A DNA stretch of 64,000 bases from Vibrio echinoideorum. Lineage in GTDB: Bacteria > Pseudomonadota > Gammaproteobacteria > Enterobacterales > Vibrionaceae. Numbering within the stretch: the stretch's first letter is position 1; every line of letters begins with the position of its first letter. Below are positions 36,544 through 45,288 of this stretch, in pieces. Location of the stretch: NCBI RefSeq assembly GCF_024347455.1, contig NZ_AP025484.1:310001-374000 (forward strand), written 5' to 3'. The position numbers and the translations under genes are program-made. Under the pieces are notes generated by a model that saw only the letters and a program-made list of their open reading frames with translations, did not search any database and was not told the origin of the DNA.

Positions 36544-36627
36544 ATGAAAAAAATGAGAAGAGCACAGCTTCATCGCGTTCGTATCCAATACTGGAAAGAC
36601 ACAGCGAAAGAAGCTTCAAAGAAATAA
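36544..36627 (+). CDS. possible 27-residue basic small protein
   Basis: ATG at 36544 opens a 27-codon frame ending in TAA at 36627. AAAGGAAAT lies about eight bases upstream, a good ribosome site. The product starts MKKMRRAQLHRVRIQYWKD and ends in KEASKK, so it is very basic with one Trp-containing helix. I do not recognise it. It lies in a 600-base gap without other genes. Confidence 0.5.
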   Translation: MKKMRRAQLHRVRIQYWKDTAKEASKK

Positions 36628-36985
36628 GCTTTAAATCATAAAGCTTAAAAATAAAAAAGCTGAAAAGCTTAATCAAATGTAAAACGTAGCAAATCGATTT
36701 CATTAGCACTCTCAAGGACCTTCATCTGGTCGGCGACTAAAGAAATCATCCCCCAAAGAGCTGACAGGCATTAATAATAATGCAATTCAATGTCAGCTCA
36801 TTAATACCTCCTCTTAGATTCTCTTGTTGCTTCACTCTGTTACTCCCAACTAAAACCTCTTTGTCCCTTTGTTCTTGTTACCCATCTCTGTATTCGCAAA
36901 GTCGTGATCAAAAAAAGCTCCCGATTTCTCAGAAGCTTTGATTTTAGATTTAGTATCTGATGTTATCCGATAAGGATAGATGACT
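36628..36985. other. intergenic region with two hairpins
   Basis: GAGCTGACA (36758-36766) and TGTCAGCTC (36791-36799) pair around an inner GCATTA/TAATGC stem, giving a two-part hairpin without a T-run. A terminator for the ABC operon follows at about 36911-36939. Nothing else is evident. Confidence 0.55.
36911..36939 (-). terminator. terminator of the GntR-ABC operon
   Basis: On the minus strand AAAGCT and AGCTTT flank an inner CTGA/TCGG stem with a GAAA loop, followed by T7. It lies just after the permease stop codon. Confidence 0.8.
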
Positions 36986-37843
36986 CTATCGTTGGAACAA
37001 CGTCTTCAAGCTTACATCGTCCGTTCTATTCAATTTAAGGCTCAGTAGATAACCACCAACACCAATCAATGCGTAAATACCTAAAGATAAGATAGGCGCT
37101 TCTGCAATCGCGCTGAATGGGTTGCTTGCTATGAGCACATTCATTGGTAATGACGCGATAAGAGATAGGAAGTCATTGATGCCATAGAACCCAAACACGG
37201 CGACAGAGAGGAACTTAATCGCATAGCTTGAGATGAAAATGACAAGCAGCGGAGAGTTCACCAGCTGCGAAATAGCTAGAGTGACAGTTGCCAGTGGCAA
37301 TAAAACCAGTGCAACTAACATCATTCTTCCAAAAAACACGACCCAGTTACTCAGCACATAAAACAGAGATTGCTGCTCAACCAATAGTGCCAGTTGTTGC
37401 TCACTTGAGACGTTCAATATCCAGAATAGAAAATCTGCGAACAGTACTAACAACGCACAGATAGCCGGAATAACCACTAAACCGAAGCCTAGCTTCACGC
37501 CGTGAGTCATTGCGTTGGATACCGGCATACTTCTCCAAAACATTGAACTGCCTTCTTGGCGTTCTTTACGTAGCGTTTTAGGGATATATAGCGTCGACAG
37601 GATCAGTGAAATAAGGCCCGCGCCGAAGTAAATCACTGAGTTGAGATCTTGTGCGAACTCTCTGTGGATGTCGCTCACGTCACCGTTCACTTGCATTTCG
37701 AAGAAAAACTCATGTTGCGCTGCGCCATTAAAGAACAGACCAACGAACAGTAAGAAACCACATAATGCGACAAACAAAGGCAATCGAGTGTTAACTTTAT
37801 GCTCGATGAGTTCTTTTTCTAGCATGTAAAAACTTGGATGCAT
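36986..37843 (-). CDS. ABC-2-type transporter permease
   Basis: The 285-residue protein has six or seven hydrophobic segments (about 22-40, 70-90, 115-145, 160-185, 195-220, 250-270) and a short cytoplasmic N-terminus (MHPSFYMLEKELIEH). It looks like the membrane part of a YtrB/YtrC-type ABC exporter. Its ATG overlaps the last base of the ATP-binding gene's stop, so the two are translationally coupled. The substrate is unknown; related systems respond to cell-wall-acting antibiotics. Confidence 0.85.
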   Translation of the reverse strand: MHPSFYMLEKELIEHKVNTRLPLFVALCGFLLFVGLFFNGAAQHEFFFEMQVNGDVSDIHREFAQDLNSVIYFGAGLISLILSTLYIPKTLRKERQEGSSMFWRSMPVSNAMTHGVKLGFGLVVIPAICALLVLFADFLFWILNVSSEQQLALLVEQQSLFYVLSNWVVFFGRMMLVALVLLPLATVTLAISQLVNSPLLVIFISSYAIKFLSVAVFGFYGINDFLSLIASLPMNVLIASNPFSAIAEAPILSLGIYALIGVGGYLLSLKLNRTDDVSLKTLFQR

Positions 37844-38697
37844 TATGCCTTCTCCGTCTGTGTTGCAAGGAATAGATCTGCGAGACCAACGTTATAGATG
37901 TTACCCAGTGATTCAACCTGCGCTTTGTATTGACCTTCTAATAGCCACTTAGTCGTCCCTAGCCCTGATTGTGAGGTCAGTGGGTTGAGTTTTTGAATCT
38001 CGCTTGAATGGTTGTTTGCGACTTCGATAATGAAATAGTCGTGCTCGATGTCTTCCATGCTCTTTTGTAGTACACAATGACCTTGCTTCAAAATCAGTAC
38101 ATCCGTTAATAGGTGTTCAATTTCTGAAACCTCATGGCTCGCAATGATCATGGCGCGTTCGCCATCGTGGAACCATTCTAATAGGTGGCGATAAAAAGTA
38201 TCGCGGTACAGCAAATCTAAGCCCAGCGTTGGCTCATCTAATATCAACACTTGAGTGTCAGTCGCGATGATGATCGCGAGATGAAGTTGAACTTTCATCC
38301 CTTTAGAAAGCTGTTTGATCTTAGAAGAGAGCTTAATGTTGGTGCTGCTTAACGTCAGCTCTGCTTTTTGTTTGTTGAAGCTAGGGTGCACACCTTGTGT
38401 GTATCTAAGCAGCTGTTTAACGGTCATCCACTCTGGTAACACGTTAACATCTGAAATATACGATAAATGCTGCATGAGCTCTGCGTGCTGGTGGATAGGG
38501 TGGTAGCCGTTTACTTCAATCTCACCTTGATAGTTGTGGCCACCAAGCAGTGATTTGATCAGTGTAGATTTACCCGCGCCATTGTGGCCCAGAAGCCCAA
38601 GTACTTGCCCTGGCTTTAACTCGAAGTTGATGTTCTCGACACCCACTTGGTTCGAATAGGTTTTGGTTACGTTTTTCACTGAAAGTAAAGTACTCAT
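37843..38697 (-). CDS. ABC transporter ATP-binding protein
   Basis: The 284-residue protein has the expected ATPase motifs: Walker A GHNGAGKST near residue 36, the signature IKQLSKGMKVQLHLA (an SKGMK variant of LSGGQ), Walker B VLILDEPTLGLD, and the switch His in IASHEVSE. It drives the neighbouring permease. The LSKGMKQ-type signature is common in YtrB-like exporters. It overlaps the GntR gene by four bases (ATGA) and the permease by one. Confidence 0.95.
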   Translation of the reverse strand: MSTLLSVKNVTKTYSNQVGVENINFELKPGQVLGLLGHNGAGKSTLIKSLLGGHNYQGEIEVNGYHPIHQHAELMQHLSYISDVNVLPEWMTVKQLLRYTQGVHPSFNKQKAELTLSSTNIKLSSKIKQLSKGMKVQLHLAIIIATDTQVLILDEPTLGLDLLYRDTFYRHLLEWFHDGERAMIIASHEVSEIEHLLTDVLILKQGHCVLQKSMEDIEHDYFIIEVANNHSSEIQKLNPLTSQSGLGTTKWLLEGQYKAQVESLGNIYNVGLADLFLATQTEKA

Positions 38698-39065
38698 GAC
38701 TTGTCCTTTATATGTTGTGCTAGCTGTTTCACGAGTTCTTCGACACTCATATCAATGATGCGTAGCGTCTCAGCGATGGCTGGGATCTGGGTGTTGATGA
38801 ATGATTGGTGCGCAGACTCTTTCAATTTTTGAAGTGCCCCTTCAGCCACATACATGCCTTGGCCACGCTTTTTCTCTACCAAGTCTTCATCCACCAGTAA
38901 CTGATAGCTTTTCATGACAGTAAGGTGGTTGATCTTGAGATCAGCGGCAACAGCACGCACTGAAGGTAACGCTTGTTGCTCTAACCAAACACCTTGAAGA
39001 ATTTGGTCGCTGATCTTTGTAGCAAGCTGCCTAAAGATCGGTTGATCGTCTTTCCATTCGGTCAT
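38694..39065 (-). CDS. GntR-family regulator, YtrA subfamily
   Basis: The 123-residue protein has an N-terminal GntR winged helix (PIFRQLATKISDQILQGVWLEQQALPSVRAVAADLKINHLTVMKSYQLLVDEDLVEKKRGQGMYV) and a short C-terminal helical tail, the YtrA type. It is the first gene of an operon with the ABC transporter ATPase and permease, so it presumably represses them until a signal arrives. A perfect palindrome 16 bases before its ATG is the likely operator. No ribosome site is visible, which may limit its own level. Confidence 0.93.
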   Translation of the reverse strand: MTEWKDDQPIFRQLATKISDQILQGVWLEQQALPSVRAVAADLKINHLTVMKSYQLLVDEDLVEKKRGQGMYVAEGALQKLKESAHQSFINTQIPAIAETLRIIDMSVEELVKQLAQHIKDKS

Positions 39066-39080
39066 AATTAAAACTGCATG

Positions 39081-39102
39081 GTGTTATACATGTGTATAAC
39101 AC
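39081..39102. promoter_or_regulatory. perfect palindromic GntR/YtrA operator
   Basis: Arms GTGTTATACA (39081-39090) and TGTATAACAC (39093-39102) are perfectly complementary across a TG centre. The site overlaps the promoter region right in front of the GntR gene and is the type bound by YtrA-like repressors. Confidence 0.85.
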
Positions 39103-39287
39103 TAACCTATTTGTTAGAATTGGCAAGCTCTTTATTGGTCTTGAGAAGGTAAACCTATTAGAAGTATTTGATGGTAGAGGCTTGGAACGAGGAGAAGATG
39201 TTGAAGTACCTGTCATTTCACTTCGACTTATCGTTTGGTTATCATTTCGATAATCTGTTGTCGCTTGATGAAAGGTTAGGCATATTT

Positions 39288-39351
39288 CCTGTGAGCTCTG
39301 AAGCAGTCGCCTTTAGTACGTAATTTCAGTTGGCTAAATTGAGCTCACAGG
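39288..39351. repeat. perfect 11-base inverted repeat with 42-base loop
   Basis: CCTGTGAGCTC (39288-39298) and GAGCTCACAGG (39341-39351) pair perfectly. The element lies just downstream of the EAL gene's stop at 39374. No T-run follows; role unknown. Confidence 0.65.
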
Positions 39352-39373
39352 TAGTTAAGTTTGACGAAAGTGA

Positions 39374-41116
39374 TCAGTTCGTTGTGCTTTGAGGTCTGCT
39401 GTATAAGTAACCTTGATGTAAGTTGTAGCCCAACTGACACAAGATATATTGTTGTTTGCGGGTCTCTACACCTTCGTAAATCATCGTGATGTTTGATAGT
39501 CGCCCAATTTCTGAGATGTTGAGTAACACACCTTGATGGTGCTCACCCGATTCAATGTCTTTGACGAAACAACGATCCAGCTTCAAGTACGTTGGATCAA
39601 TAGCACTAATGATTTCGATGTTATTGTTTCCTGTACCAAAATCATCCAATGCGATTGTAATACCTAATTTTTTGATTTCTTTGATGTTATCGATGACTTC
39701 GCATCCGTAGCCGATATTCGAGTATTCAGTGATTTCGACAACAAATTCGTTCGCCTCCATTGCCATTAGATGTTCTTTAACCTTTTCAAAGTTGGTACCG
39801 ACTAATGAACTTGGACAGACATTGACACCATAAATTTCGTGGCTGTTATGCGACTTGGCATTTCTGACCGTTTCAATGATCAAAATAGTATGGAAGGTGA
39901 GTAAATTGGTACGTCTCATGGTATCGATGAAACTCAAGACTCCGACGTTACGCACTCTAGTTAACAATTCATAATATAAAACGCTGTTGTCTTCAGTGTT
40001 GATGATCGGCTCTTCTTCAAAAGAAATGTGTCTCCAACGAAGCATATAAACGACGAAACCAACAATATAAGAGTGATAAAGCAGTGTTGCTAACAAAAGC
40101 GAGAGTGCGACCCACAGTACAACAATGTCATCGCTGTAAAATGTGATAGTTGCACCAGTAGGTAAAGTGGTTTGATAAATCGACTGACTGTTTTCACCTA
40201 AGTAAAGAATATGAAAACCATTCTTTTGGATGGCAACTGAATCTACAAGTAGTGGTAGCAATGAATTCCTGTAGCGGGCTTCGATAGCGCGTTTAGATAT
40301 ACGTGCGATGAGATCTATATCTTCTTCAGGGGATGAAAAGCGCGAATAAGCAAAATCGAGACTGTCGTAAAACTCGTCAATTTTATCGAGGTCTACCATC
40401 TTTGAGCGTGTAGTGGAGATGTAGCATGAACCGCGTGGGGTTGTCATGACAAGCGAGTCAAGGTTGAGTGAGTGTCTCATCGCGTGCACGGCACCTTCGC
40501 TTTCGCAGCCATAACTCATGACTTCTTCCGCTATTTGCTTAGTATTTTCACTGTATTCGTCTGCAATTTTCGTCGTATAAAGGATTTGGAAAAGGTAGAC
40601 AACGAATAAGATAAACGAAGAAACAGTGAACACGAGAATCAAAGCTCTGATGAAATCTCTGTGGTAAGTGTTAAGCATCAGCTTTAACATTTCGATGTGG
40701 TTAGGCTTGAATTGATTGATGTTGTACTTGGGGGCGATGCGGTTTGTTGAGCTTTTATCGAGGTCAATGAAGTAGCCAACCTTATAAAGGTTAGATATAA
40801 GTTCATTATTGTTATTAAATTTTGCTTTCTCACATAGACTTCGATATTTCTTCCGTATAGAGGCAATAATATTTTTCAATGCGTATAAACTGAACTCTTC
40901 ATCAAAATGTGCTTTAAAAGATTCCTCTACATCTCTAGCAGATTGCGGGTTTGATATTGATGAGTTTTCAATTAAGTATTTAAAAACAAAGCTCTCTTTA
41001 CTATTGAGGCTTTCCTCTGATATCTTATTACTGTCGATCTTGATATAAATCTTTTCTTCATTATAAATCAGTTGCAAGCTCTCATTATTGTTGTTTATAT
41101 TGAAAGAATAGTGCAT
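39374..41116 (-). CDS. membrane protein: ToxR-like winged helix, CSS-like periplasmic domain, EAL phosphodiesterase
   Basis: This 580-residue protein combines three parts. Residues about 35-118 read like a ToxR/OmpR-type winged helix: SKESFVFKYLIEN, then SLYALKNIIASIRKKYRSL, then a wing ending NLYKVGYFIDLD. A hydrophobic segment at 156-180 and another at 331-358 enclose a 150-residue periplasmic domain with C204 and C231 (GSCYIS), like the CSS domain of E. coli PdeB-type proteins. The C-terminal EAL domain keeps E383, N432, E461, D491-D492, K512, E548 and Q568, so cyclic-di-GMP hydrolysis is likely. The DNA-binding half is on the cytoplasmic side. No neighbouring gene forms an obvious operon with it. 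Confidence 0.85.
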   Translation of the reverse strand: MHYSFNINNNNESLQLIYNEEKIYIKIDSNKISEESLNSKESFVFKYLIENSSISNPQSARDVEESFKAHFDEEFSLYALKNIIASIRKKYRSLCEKAKFNNNNELISNLYKVGYFIDLDKSSTNRIAPKYNINQFKPNHIEMLKLMLNTYHRDFIRALILVFTVSSFILFVVYLFQILYTTKIADEYSENTKQIAEEVMSYGCESEGAVHAMRHSLNLDSLVMTTPRGSCYISTTRSKMVDLDKIDEFYDSLDFAYSRFSSPEEDIDLIARISKRAIEARYRNSLLPLLVDSVAIQKNGFHILYLGENSQSIYQTTLPTGATITFYSDDIVVLWVALSLLLATLLYHSYIVGFVVYMLRWRHISFEEEPIINTEDNSVLYYELLTRVRNVGVLSFIDTMRRTNLLTFHTILIIETVRNAKSHNSHEIYGVNVCPSSLVGTNFEKVKEHLMAMEANEFVVEITEYSNIGYGCEVIDNIKEIKKLGITIALDDFGTGNNNIEIISAIDPTYLKLDRCFVKDIESGEHHQGVLLNISEIGRLSNITMIYEGVETRKQQYILCQLGYNLHQGYLYSRPQSTTN

Positions 41117-41902
41117 AGCTCAACTCCTAAGCGATAGTTATTATATTTACGTGATTGATATGTAATGACTGGGATTTTAAATCAACCCAAGAGTCCTTTC
41201 TAAATAACATAACTAAAATGTCACTATTTCCTCTCAAGATGTTGATACTAATCGCAGAATTTGGATTTCAATTAAAGGTTATAGAGATGCTCATCCAAAA
41301 CTTGAATTTATAAATGAAAGTCGATGATTTACAAGGGATAAAGGGGATTTATCTCTTTGTTTTAGAATTTATCCATTTCACACCTTACATTTCATAGCTT
41401 TCACACTGAAGTTTAGGGCTTGCTAATGTAGGGTTTGTTTTTATTCTTTAGGTCTATTGGTATGTGAGATTTATCAGACGTTTTCAAGATAAAACCAAAT
41501 TGTTAAGAATGACAACCTATTCATAATATATAAATGATCTTATAATTTGATGGAGAGGTAAGTCGATATTTATTGATGTAAATATTAATAGCGAGTGGTG
41601 GAATGATTTTTTATTTGGATTTTTTGATGAAATCGATTGGTTTGTCTATTTAGCCCGATTTATAGTGATATGAAGGAGAAAGGTTTTTCCATTTTTACGT
41701 AAAGTATTTTTTGGATGTATTGTTAACAGTATATTTTTTAGTATTTTAAGAAAAACCTCCCCCATGTTTAATGTTTTGGACTTTTCCCATATTTAATATA
41801 TTTGGTTACCTTTTAATTAAATAATGGTTTTGTCAGTATGTCGCTATTTATATTGGAGGGTAGTCACAGTCTTTGAGTTAAGATCTGTTGCTTAATTACT
41901 GA
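41117..41902. other. long AT-rich intergenic region
   Basis: This 786-base gap upstream of the wHTH-EAL gene is clearly more AT-rich than its surroundings. It contains a direct repeat CCCATGTTTAAT (41761-41772) and CCCATATTTAAT (41786-41797), 25 bases apart. No coding frame with good support is seen. AT-rich DNA of this sort is often bound by H-NS-like proteins. Confidence 0.5.
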
Positions 41903-42382
41903 TTAACATGCTCCATCAAGAACAACAATTTGTGGTTCTTTTTCTGGTTGGTAAAGAACCTGGCAGAAATCCCCTTCAGGTGAATAGGTGTAACTGTCGG
42001 TATCAAATGAGATAGCGGCTACCCTCTCAGCGTTGCTGTCTGGAACGACTTCCTTGTTTATCACGTGAAGCTCGGTTCTATCGATGTTTAACAACCTTCT
42101 CAATGAGTCGACATAGGCTATCGGATAACCATGACAAACGTAGTAGGTTTCAACTTCTGTTTTCTCAACATAGTTACATTGACCCTCGACACCCGCAATG
42201 GCTGACTTAGCGTAAATCATGTCGATACCAGTACGCAGGTTACCTGCCACATCGTGAATTTTACTTGCGCGCGCATTTCCTTGTATGCCTAAGAACTTCA
42301 CCATCGCAGCGGCAGAAACTAGGCCTAGAATGGCTAAGCAGATGATAAGTTCCAATATAGTGAAGCCGCGCTGTGTTCTCAT
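41903..42382 (-). CDS. type IV pilin-like prepilin
   Basis: The 159-residue protein begins with a prepilin leader MRTQRG followed by the mature N-terminus FTILELIICLAILGLVSAAAMV, with the key Glu at position 5 of the mature form. The long hydrophobic helix then leads to a globular domain with cysteines at about 69, 83 and 146 and a terminal Cys (DGAC). It looks like an MSHA- or type II secretion-type minor pilin. No pilus or secretion genes flank it, so it is an orphan that would depend on machinery encoded elsewhere. Confidence 0.85.
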   Translation of the reverse strand: MRTQRGFTILELIICLAILGLVSAAAMVKFLGIQGNARASKIHDVAGNLRTGIDMIYAKSAIAGVEGQCNYVEKTEVETYYVCHGYPIAYVDSLRRLLNIDRTELHVINKEVVPDSNAERVAAISFDTDSYTYSPEGDFCQVLYQPEKEPQIVVLDGAC

Positions 42383-42604
42383 GTTGACTACTTTTGTTAA
42401 TACTATTAAGGACTTGGCATAGAGTAATCGAAAACGTTATGCCATTACAGTTTGTAGGTATAAGTGCCGTACAATATTTCTATTGGTTATTTTAATTATT
42501 TTCATTTAAAACAACAGGTTAGGTTTATTTTCAGTGGCTTTATCACAAATGTAAGCTTGTGTAAGCATCTGTGCTCATATCTAAATGGTAAGAAGCGTTA
42601 TTTA

Positions 42605-44563
42605 TCATTGCTTTAAGCCTTGATTTTCGGTCAAAAATTGGCTTTCCACTTGGTTTGAAGGAATAGCTTTGCTGAATAAAAAACCTTGTAAGTACTGATA
42701 ACCACATTCGATTAAGAAAGCTTTCTGCGTTTCTGTTTCGACTCCCTCTGCAATGACTTTGAGCCCTAATTTTTCACAAATTGCATGGGTAGCTTGAACA
42801 ATCGCTTTACTCCCTTTGTGTGAGCCGTGGACAAAGCTCTTATCGAGCTTAACGGTGCTAATGGGCAAGTCATGGAGCATCGAGAGTGACGAGTACCCCG
42901 TGCCAAAGTCATCAAGGTGAAGTTCAACCCCTAGTTTAGAAATGTCACTTAATGCTTGTCTAACTTCACCGTGTTTAAAGATCATTGAAGATTCTGTGAT
43001 CTCAAGAGCGATACTTTGAGGTTGTATATTATAAAAGTTGAGCATCGCTGATAGCTGTTGGGCGAAGCTGGCGTGCATCTGGATACTTGAGATATTGATG
43101 CTCATCATTAACTGGTTATCAAACTCTCGATGCCACATCGATAGCTGTTTAAGTGCAGAATTGAGAACCCACTTTCCAAGCGGTACTATCTGCCCGGTCT
43201 CTTCCGCCAAAGTAATGAACTCATCTGGAGCTATGTTACCCAAGTCTTCATCGGACCATCGGAGCAGAGCTTCAAATCCTTTCACTTTATCGCTGTTGGT
43301 GTTCATGATCGGTTGGTAATGCAAAGTGAGGTCATCATTTTCTAAGGCTTGGGCCAAGCGATGACGGATTTCAACTTTGCGATGAAGAGTTTGCGCTAAG
43401 TCAGGAGTGAATGTCTGGAAGCGGTTTCGACCGTTAGCTTTGGCAATATGCATCGCCATACCCGCTTGCTTCAACAATGATTCTTGATCGACGGCATTAT
43501 CTGGGAAATGTGCGGTACCGATACTGCACCCCACAGACAGCGTGCCAATACCACTGATGTGGAAACTTCGGTTTAGTGCGTCAATAATGCGAGAACAGAG
43601 TAGCGGGATATTGTGGTTACGGCAGTTATGAGCGATTACGATGAACTCATCGCCCCCAAATCGACCGATCATGCAGGTTTCGTCGACCAGTTGTTTAAGA
43701 CGTTCACCAACTTGTTTGAGCAGTTGGTCACCTGCACTGTGTCCGTAGGTGTCATTGACTAATTTGAAGCCATCAAGATCCACAAACATTAATTCAAATG
43801 GCGCACGATAGGCGATGCTGGTTTCTAATAAGTTAGTGATACCCCTGCGATTATACAGTTCGGTTAAACAATCGTGTTCAGCGTTGTATTTTGCTTTTAT
43901 TAGGCGCTCTTTCTGCTTTGTTGTGCATGTAAGGTTCAACAGTAATTCACTTTTATCGAATAGCCATTTGCCTTGAACATCAAAGTGATGAGTCTTTTCA
44001 TCAATTTTGCAGCTGACTTCCTCTAATACCTCGCCTCCCTTACGTGCGTAAAATAACCACTGTGCAGCAATCTCTTCGCTTGAAACGAAATCAGAGAGGG
44101 TGGTGAACGGGCAACCATAGTTTTGATAAAATGCTGAGTTAGCACTCACTATCTTCCCCGACTTATCAAATAAGAGGGATAGATTCGCACCGTCAGAACA
44201 TGCCAGATCATGCTTGAGGCTACCTTCTTCAGCAATGACTTGAACCAGCATTCCAGTGCGGCCATCGGTCAATGGGATTCCTGAAAATAAACACAATGCC
44301 CGCTTAGAAATGTATTTGGGCGTAAAATTCCACCATGTTTTGATGCTTTCATGACGTAGAAATTGTCTTTGGTATTCTTCCAATGTCGCTTCGATCGCTT
44401 TAGACATCTCGATGCCGAAATCGCGAGATGTTAGTTCAAATAAAGATTCAGACTCCCAGAGAGGGAGGGCGCTGCTGTTTGCCCAAGTTATTCTCTTATT
44501 ATCAATGTCATATATCCAAATAGGACACTTGAGATGTTCGAAAGGTTGATAACTGGTCATCAT
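42605..44563 (-). CDS. PAS-GGDEF-EAL cyclic-di-GMP protein
   Basis: The 652-residue cytoplasmic protein has two N-terminal PAS-like regions (about 5-90 and 130-215), a GGDEF domain (about 225-385, intact GRFGGDEF) and a C-terminal EAL domain (about 395-640, with GFEALLRW, ALEITESSMIF, LDDFGTGYSSLS, VKLDKSFV and IAEGVET). Both catalytic signatures are complete, so it could make, break or balance cyclic-di-GMP. No RxxD inhibitory site stands five residues before GGDEF. There are no membrane segments. Residues of PAS cofactor binding cannot be read. Confidence 0.93.
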   Translation of the reverse strand: MMTSYQPFEHLKCPIWIYDIDNKRITWANSSALPLWESESLFELTSRDFGIEMSKAIEATLEEYQRQFLRHESIKTWWNFTPKYISKRALCLFSGIPLTDGRTGMLVQVIAEEGSLKHDLACSDGANLSLLFDKSGKIVSANSAFYQNYGCPFTTLSDFVSSEEIAAQWLFYARKGGEVLEEVSCKIDEKTHHFDVQGKWLFDKSELLLNLTCTTKQKERLIKAKYNAEHDCLTELYNRRGITNLLETSIAYRAPFELMFVDLDGFKLVNDTYGHSAGDQLLKQVGERLKQLVDETCMIGRFGGDEFIVIAHNCRNHNIPLLCSRIIDALNRSFHISGIGTLSVGCSIGTAHFPDNAVDQESLLKQAGMAMHIAKANGRNRFQTFTPDLAQTLHRKVEIRHRLAQALENDDLTLHYQPIMNTNSDKVKGFEALLRWSDEDLGNIAPDEFITLAEETGQIVPLGKWVLNSALKQLSMWHREFDNQLMMSINISSIQMHASFAQQLSAMLNFYNIQPQSIALEITESSMIFKHGEVRQALSDISKLGVELHLDDFGTGYSSLSMLHDLPISTVKLDKSFVHGSHKGSKAIVQATHAICEKLGLKVIAEGVETETQKAFLIECGYQYLQGFLFSKAIPSNQVESQFLTENQGLKQ

Positions 44564-44730
44564 GTTGAACTCTGCATACTGATATTCTGGTCGAACGACG
44601 TTTACTGAGCTTATCCATTCAGTTGGTCGCTTATCGAATTGGATTCTGACGTTTAATAGCCAGTAAGAAACCGTGTGTTAATGAAAATAACGTCTTAAAG
44701 AAAAACATTATTTTCAACAAGAAACACGTG

Positions 44731-45288
44731 TTAAAGGCTTAGAGATCGGATGATCTTGGTCACTTTACCTTTTGGACTGGTTTTAATGACATAGCCTTTC
44801 TTGTCTTCAAACATCTCACCATCGATGAAGTGCCATCCATTTGCGTTTTCTATGATTTCTTTGGGGAAGTTATCGTCGAACATAGAATGGTTTGGGTACA
44901 CCGTTTCAATGGCTTCGAACAACAGTTGAGCTTCATCTCGATTGGTAACCACAAAGCCCTCTTTTAGGCACATAGTTAACTCTGGCAGAGGTTGAGTGGT
45001 AAAGGGTTCTGTCATTGAACCTAATACACCGTTATGTGAGTAAAATCGATATGAGCCAGAGCTGCTCTCGCTGCCGTCTGGTGATTTAATGTAAGGTGTC
45101 GCGTTATAGAAATCACAGGTAAAGGCCATCTTTTGAATAATGCTGCTTTGTGGGACGACTTGAATGTCTATCCAAGACCTAACTTGCTCTTGAATCTTGT
45201 TGGCCATTTCTTGCTTATAGGTATCAGCCACTAAAGGTGTTGAGACGAAAGCAACAGCGGTCAGTAACAATGGAAGCGATTTTTTCAT
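44731..45288 (-). CDS. exported protein of unknown function
   Basis: The 185-residue protein starts MKKSLPLLLTAVAFVSTPLVADT, a clear signal peptide. The mature part has two cysteines (about 59 and 109) that could pair, and ends in a lysine-rich KGYVIKTSPKGKVTKI segment. No domain is recognised. It is divergent from the two-component system starting at 45824, with a 535-base gap that carries a palindrome, so it may be a target of that system. The ATG at 45288 gives the signal peptide; a frame 102 bases longer is in track but lacks family sense. Confidence 0.65.
   Translation of the reverse strand: MKKSLPLLLTAVAFVSTPLVADTYKQEMANKIQEQVRSWIDIQVVPQSSIIQKMAFTCDFYNATPYIKSPDGSESSSGSYRFYSHNGVLGSMTEPFTTQPLPELTMCLKEGFVVTNRDEAQLLFEAIETVYPNHSMFDDNFPKEIIENANGWHFIDGEMFEDKKGYVIKTSPKGKVTKIIRSLSL

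Noticed and set aside
39103-39240. A plus-strand open stretch of about 50 codons with a protein-like look between the GntR operator and the hairpin at 39288.
   Set aside because: No start codon with a ribosome site, no recognisable domain, and the operator lies inside its 5' part; probably chance.
41141-41902. Possible small genes in the long AT-rich gap, such as a 27-codon frame near 41314.
   Set aside because: No ribosome site, no terminator and composition expected by chance.
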